A stretch of 64,000 bases of DNA from contig NC_015663.1 in NCBI RefSeq assembly GCF_000215745.1, positions 682,001 to 746,000 of the forward strand, read 5' to 3'. Position 1 is the stretch's first letter, and the number at the start of each line of letters is the position of its first letter. Positions 63,111-64,000 of the stretch are shown in pieces. Source of the DNA: Klebsiella aerogenes KCTC 2190 (GTDB lineage: Bacteria; Pseudomonadota; Gammaproteobacteria; Enterobacterales; Enterobacteriaceae). The notes under the pieces are model-generated. The model saw nothing but the letters and a program-made list of their open reading frames with translations. It made no database searches and had not been told where the DNA came from. The translations under genes were made by a program, and so were the position numbers.

Positions 63111-63692
63111 ATGAGCAACATCCTGATTATCAACGGGGCGAAAAAATTCGCTCACTCTAATGGCCAATTGAACGACACCCTGACCGAGGTCGCGGATGGT
63201 TATCTGCGCGACGTCGGGCATGATGTTAAAATCGTCCGCGCGGAGAGCGAGTACGATGTAAAAGAAGAAGTGCAGAATTTCCTGTGGGCCGATGTGGTTA
63301 TCTGGCAGATGCCAGGCTGGTGGATGGGCGCGCCCTGGACCGTGAAAAAGTACATGGATGACGTCTTCACCGAAGGCCATGGCGCTCTGTACGCCAGCGA
63401 TGGCCGTACCCGCTCCGATGACAGCAAAAAATATGGCTCCGGCGGATTGATTCAGGGCAAACAGTACATGCTGTCGCTGACCTGGAACGCGCCGATGGAA
63501 GCCTTCACCGATAAAGATCAGTTCTTCCACGGCGTCGGCGTTGATGGCGTTTACCTGCCGTTCCACAAAGCCAATCAGTTCCTTGGCATGAGCGCGATGC
63601 CGACCTTTATCGCCAACGACGTAATTAAAATGCCTGACGTTCCACACGTCATCGCAGAATATCGCAAGCATCTGGCCGAGATTTTTGGTTAA
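63111..63692 (+). CDS. mdaB: MdaB, NADPH:quinone reductase
   Basis: FAD-containing flavodoxin-fold two-electron quinone reductase protecting against oxidative stress. The 193-residue protein matches E. coli MdaB, with MSNILIINGAKKFAHSNGQLNDTLTEVA, MPGWWMGAPWTVKKYMDDV, and KQYMLSLTWNAPMEAFTDKDQFFHGVGVDGVYLPFHKANQFLGM. It is 35 bases upstream of ygiN, whose product acts on the same quinols, so the two are likely one operon. Confidence 0.96.
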   Translation: MSNILIINGAKKFAHSNGQLNDTLTEVADGYLRDVGHDVKIVRAESEYDVKEEVQNFLWADVVIWQMPGWWMGAPWTVKKYMDDVFTEGHGALYASDGRTRSDDSKKYGSGGLIQGKQYMLSLTWNAPMEAFTDKDQFFHGVGVDGVYLPFHKANQFLGMSAMPTFIANDVIKMPDVPHVIAEYRKHLAEIFG

Positions 63693-63727
63693 CTAGAAGC
63701 CTACACACAGAAGGAGTTGAGTTAACC

Positions 63728-64000
63728 ATGTTAACAGTGATTGCCGAAATTCGTACTCGTCCGGGCCAACACCACCGTCAGGCGGTACTGGATCAGTTCG
63801 CTAAAATTGTCCCTGTGGTACTGCAGGAAGAAGGCTGCCACGGCTACGCGCCGCTGGTTGACCACGCCGCCGGCGTGAGTTTCCAGACCTCCGCCCCGGA
63901 TTCGATCGTAATGGTCGAGCAGTGGGAAAGCGTCGCGCATCTCGAAGCGCATCTGCAAACGCCGCACATGAAGGCTTACGCCGAAGCGGTAAAAGGCGAC
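63728..64000 (+). CDS. ygiN: YgiN, quinol monooxygenase (3' end cut by window)
   Basis: Small ABM-fold enzyme that oxidises menadiol to menadione, forming a quinone cycle with MdaB. 91 residues are visible of about 104 in E. coli; the match is nearly complete from MLTVIAEIRTRPGQHHRQAVLDQFAKIV to HLEAHLQTPHMKAYAEAVKGD. The stop lies outside the window. The ATG at 63728 follows AAGGAG. Confidence 0.96.
   Translation, partial: MLTVIAEIRTRPGQHHRQAVLDQFAKIVPVVLQEEGCHGYAPLVDHAAGVSFQTSAPDSIVMVEQWESVAHLEAHLQTPHMKAYAEAVKGD

Overview
The window is chromosomal DNA from an enterobacterium, most likely the Klebsiella/Raoultella group. The right-hand third follows the backbone order known from E. coli (gss, yghU, yqhA, exbD-exbB, metC, yghB, yqhC, yqhD, dkgA, ygiQ, ftsP, plsC, parC, ygiV-like, ygiW, qseB-qseC, mdaB, ygiN). 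Codon use is GC-rich and fairly even throughout. No integrase, transposase, IS element, tRNA, rRNA or CRISPR array was seen, so the accessory blocks have no visible mobility genes. Genus is inferred from gene order and codon use, not from a search.

Left to right. (1) 1-9.3 kb: salmochelin siderophore locus iroB(partial)-C-D-E with convergent iroN and a Fur box upstream of iroN. (2) 9.4-15.4 kb: a carbohydrate module on the minus strand (DUF2264 protein, LacY-type MFS transporter, GH88 unsaturated glucuronyl hydrolase, DJ-1/PfpI protein) with a divergent AraC regulator and a good CRP site between them. (3) 15.4-20 kb: an NCS1 permease, yidB and a Kbp/YgaU-like BON-LysM protein, then a LysR/short-chain-dehydrogenase divergent pair. 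(4) 20.3-31 kb: catabolic block A, with an NCS1 permease, an operon FAD monooxygenase-RidA-DUF1028-M20 deacylase, a LysR regulator, an aldehyde dehydrogenase-class III aminotransferase operon and a predicted outer-membrane protein. (5) 31-39 kb: catabolic block B, a six-gene minus-strand operon DUF1185-alpha/beta hydrolase-flavin reductase-luciferase-like monooxygenase-aldehyde dehydrogenase-NCS1 permease, faced by a divergent GntR-DUF1330 pair. (6) 39-64 kb: backbone genes with two tiny uncharacterised ORFs at its left edge.

How the genes work together: IroB glucosylates enterobactin, IroC exports it, IroN re-imports the ferric form using TonB-ExbB-ExbD energy (exbBD is also in this window), and IroD/IroE hydrolyse it. 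Block B has the parts list of pathways in which a two-component flavin monooxygenase opens an N-heterocyclic ring (Rut pyrimidine pathway, actinobacterial pyridine pathway), but in a different combination, including a flavin reductase with a Nudix-like C-terminal extension and a DUF1185 protein. Block A carries a RidA homologue without the archetypal catalytic arginine. Together with three paralogous NCS1 nucleobase-type permeases within 17 kb, these two blocks are the best candidates for an undescribed nitrogen-compound catabolic system.

The sensor kinase gene qseC carries a one-base frameshift at about 61883-61885 and reads as a pseudogene unless this is a sequencing error.
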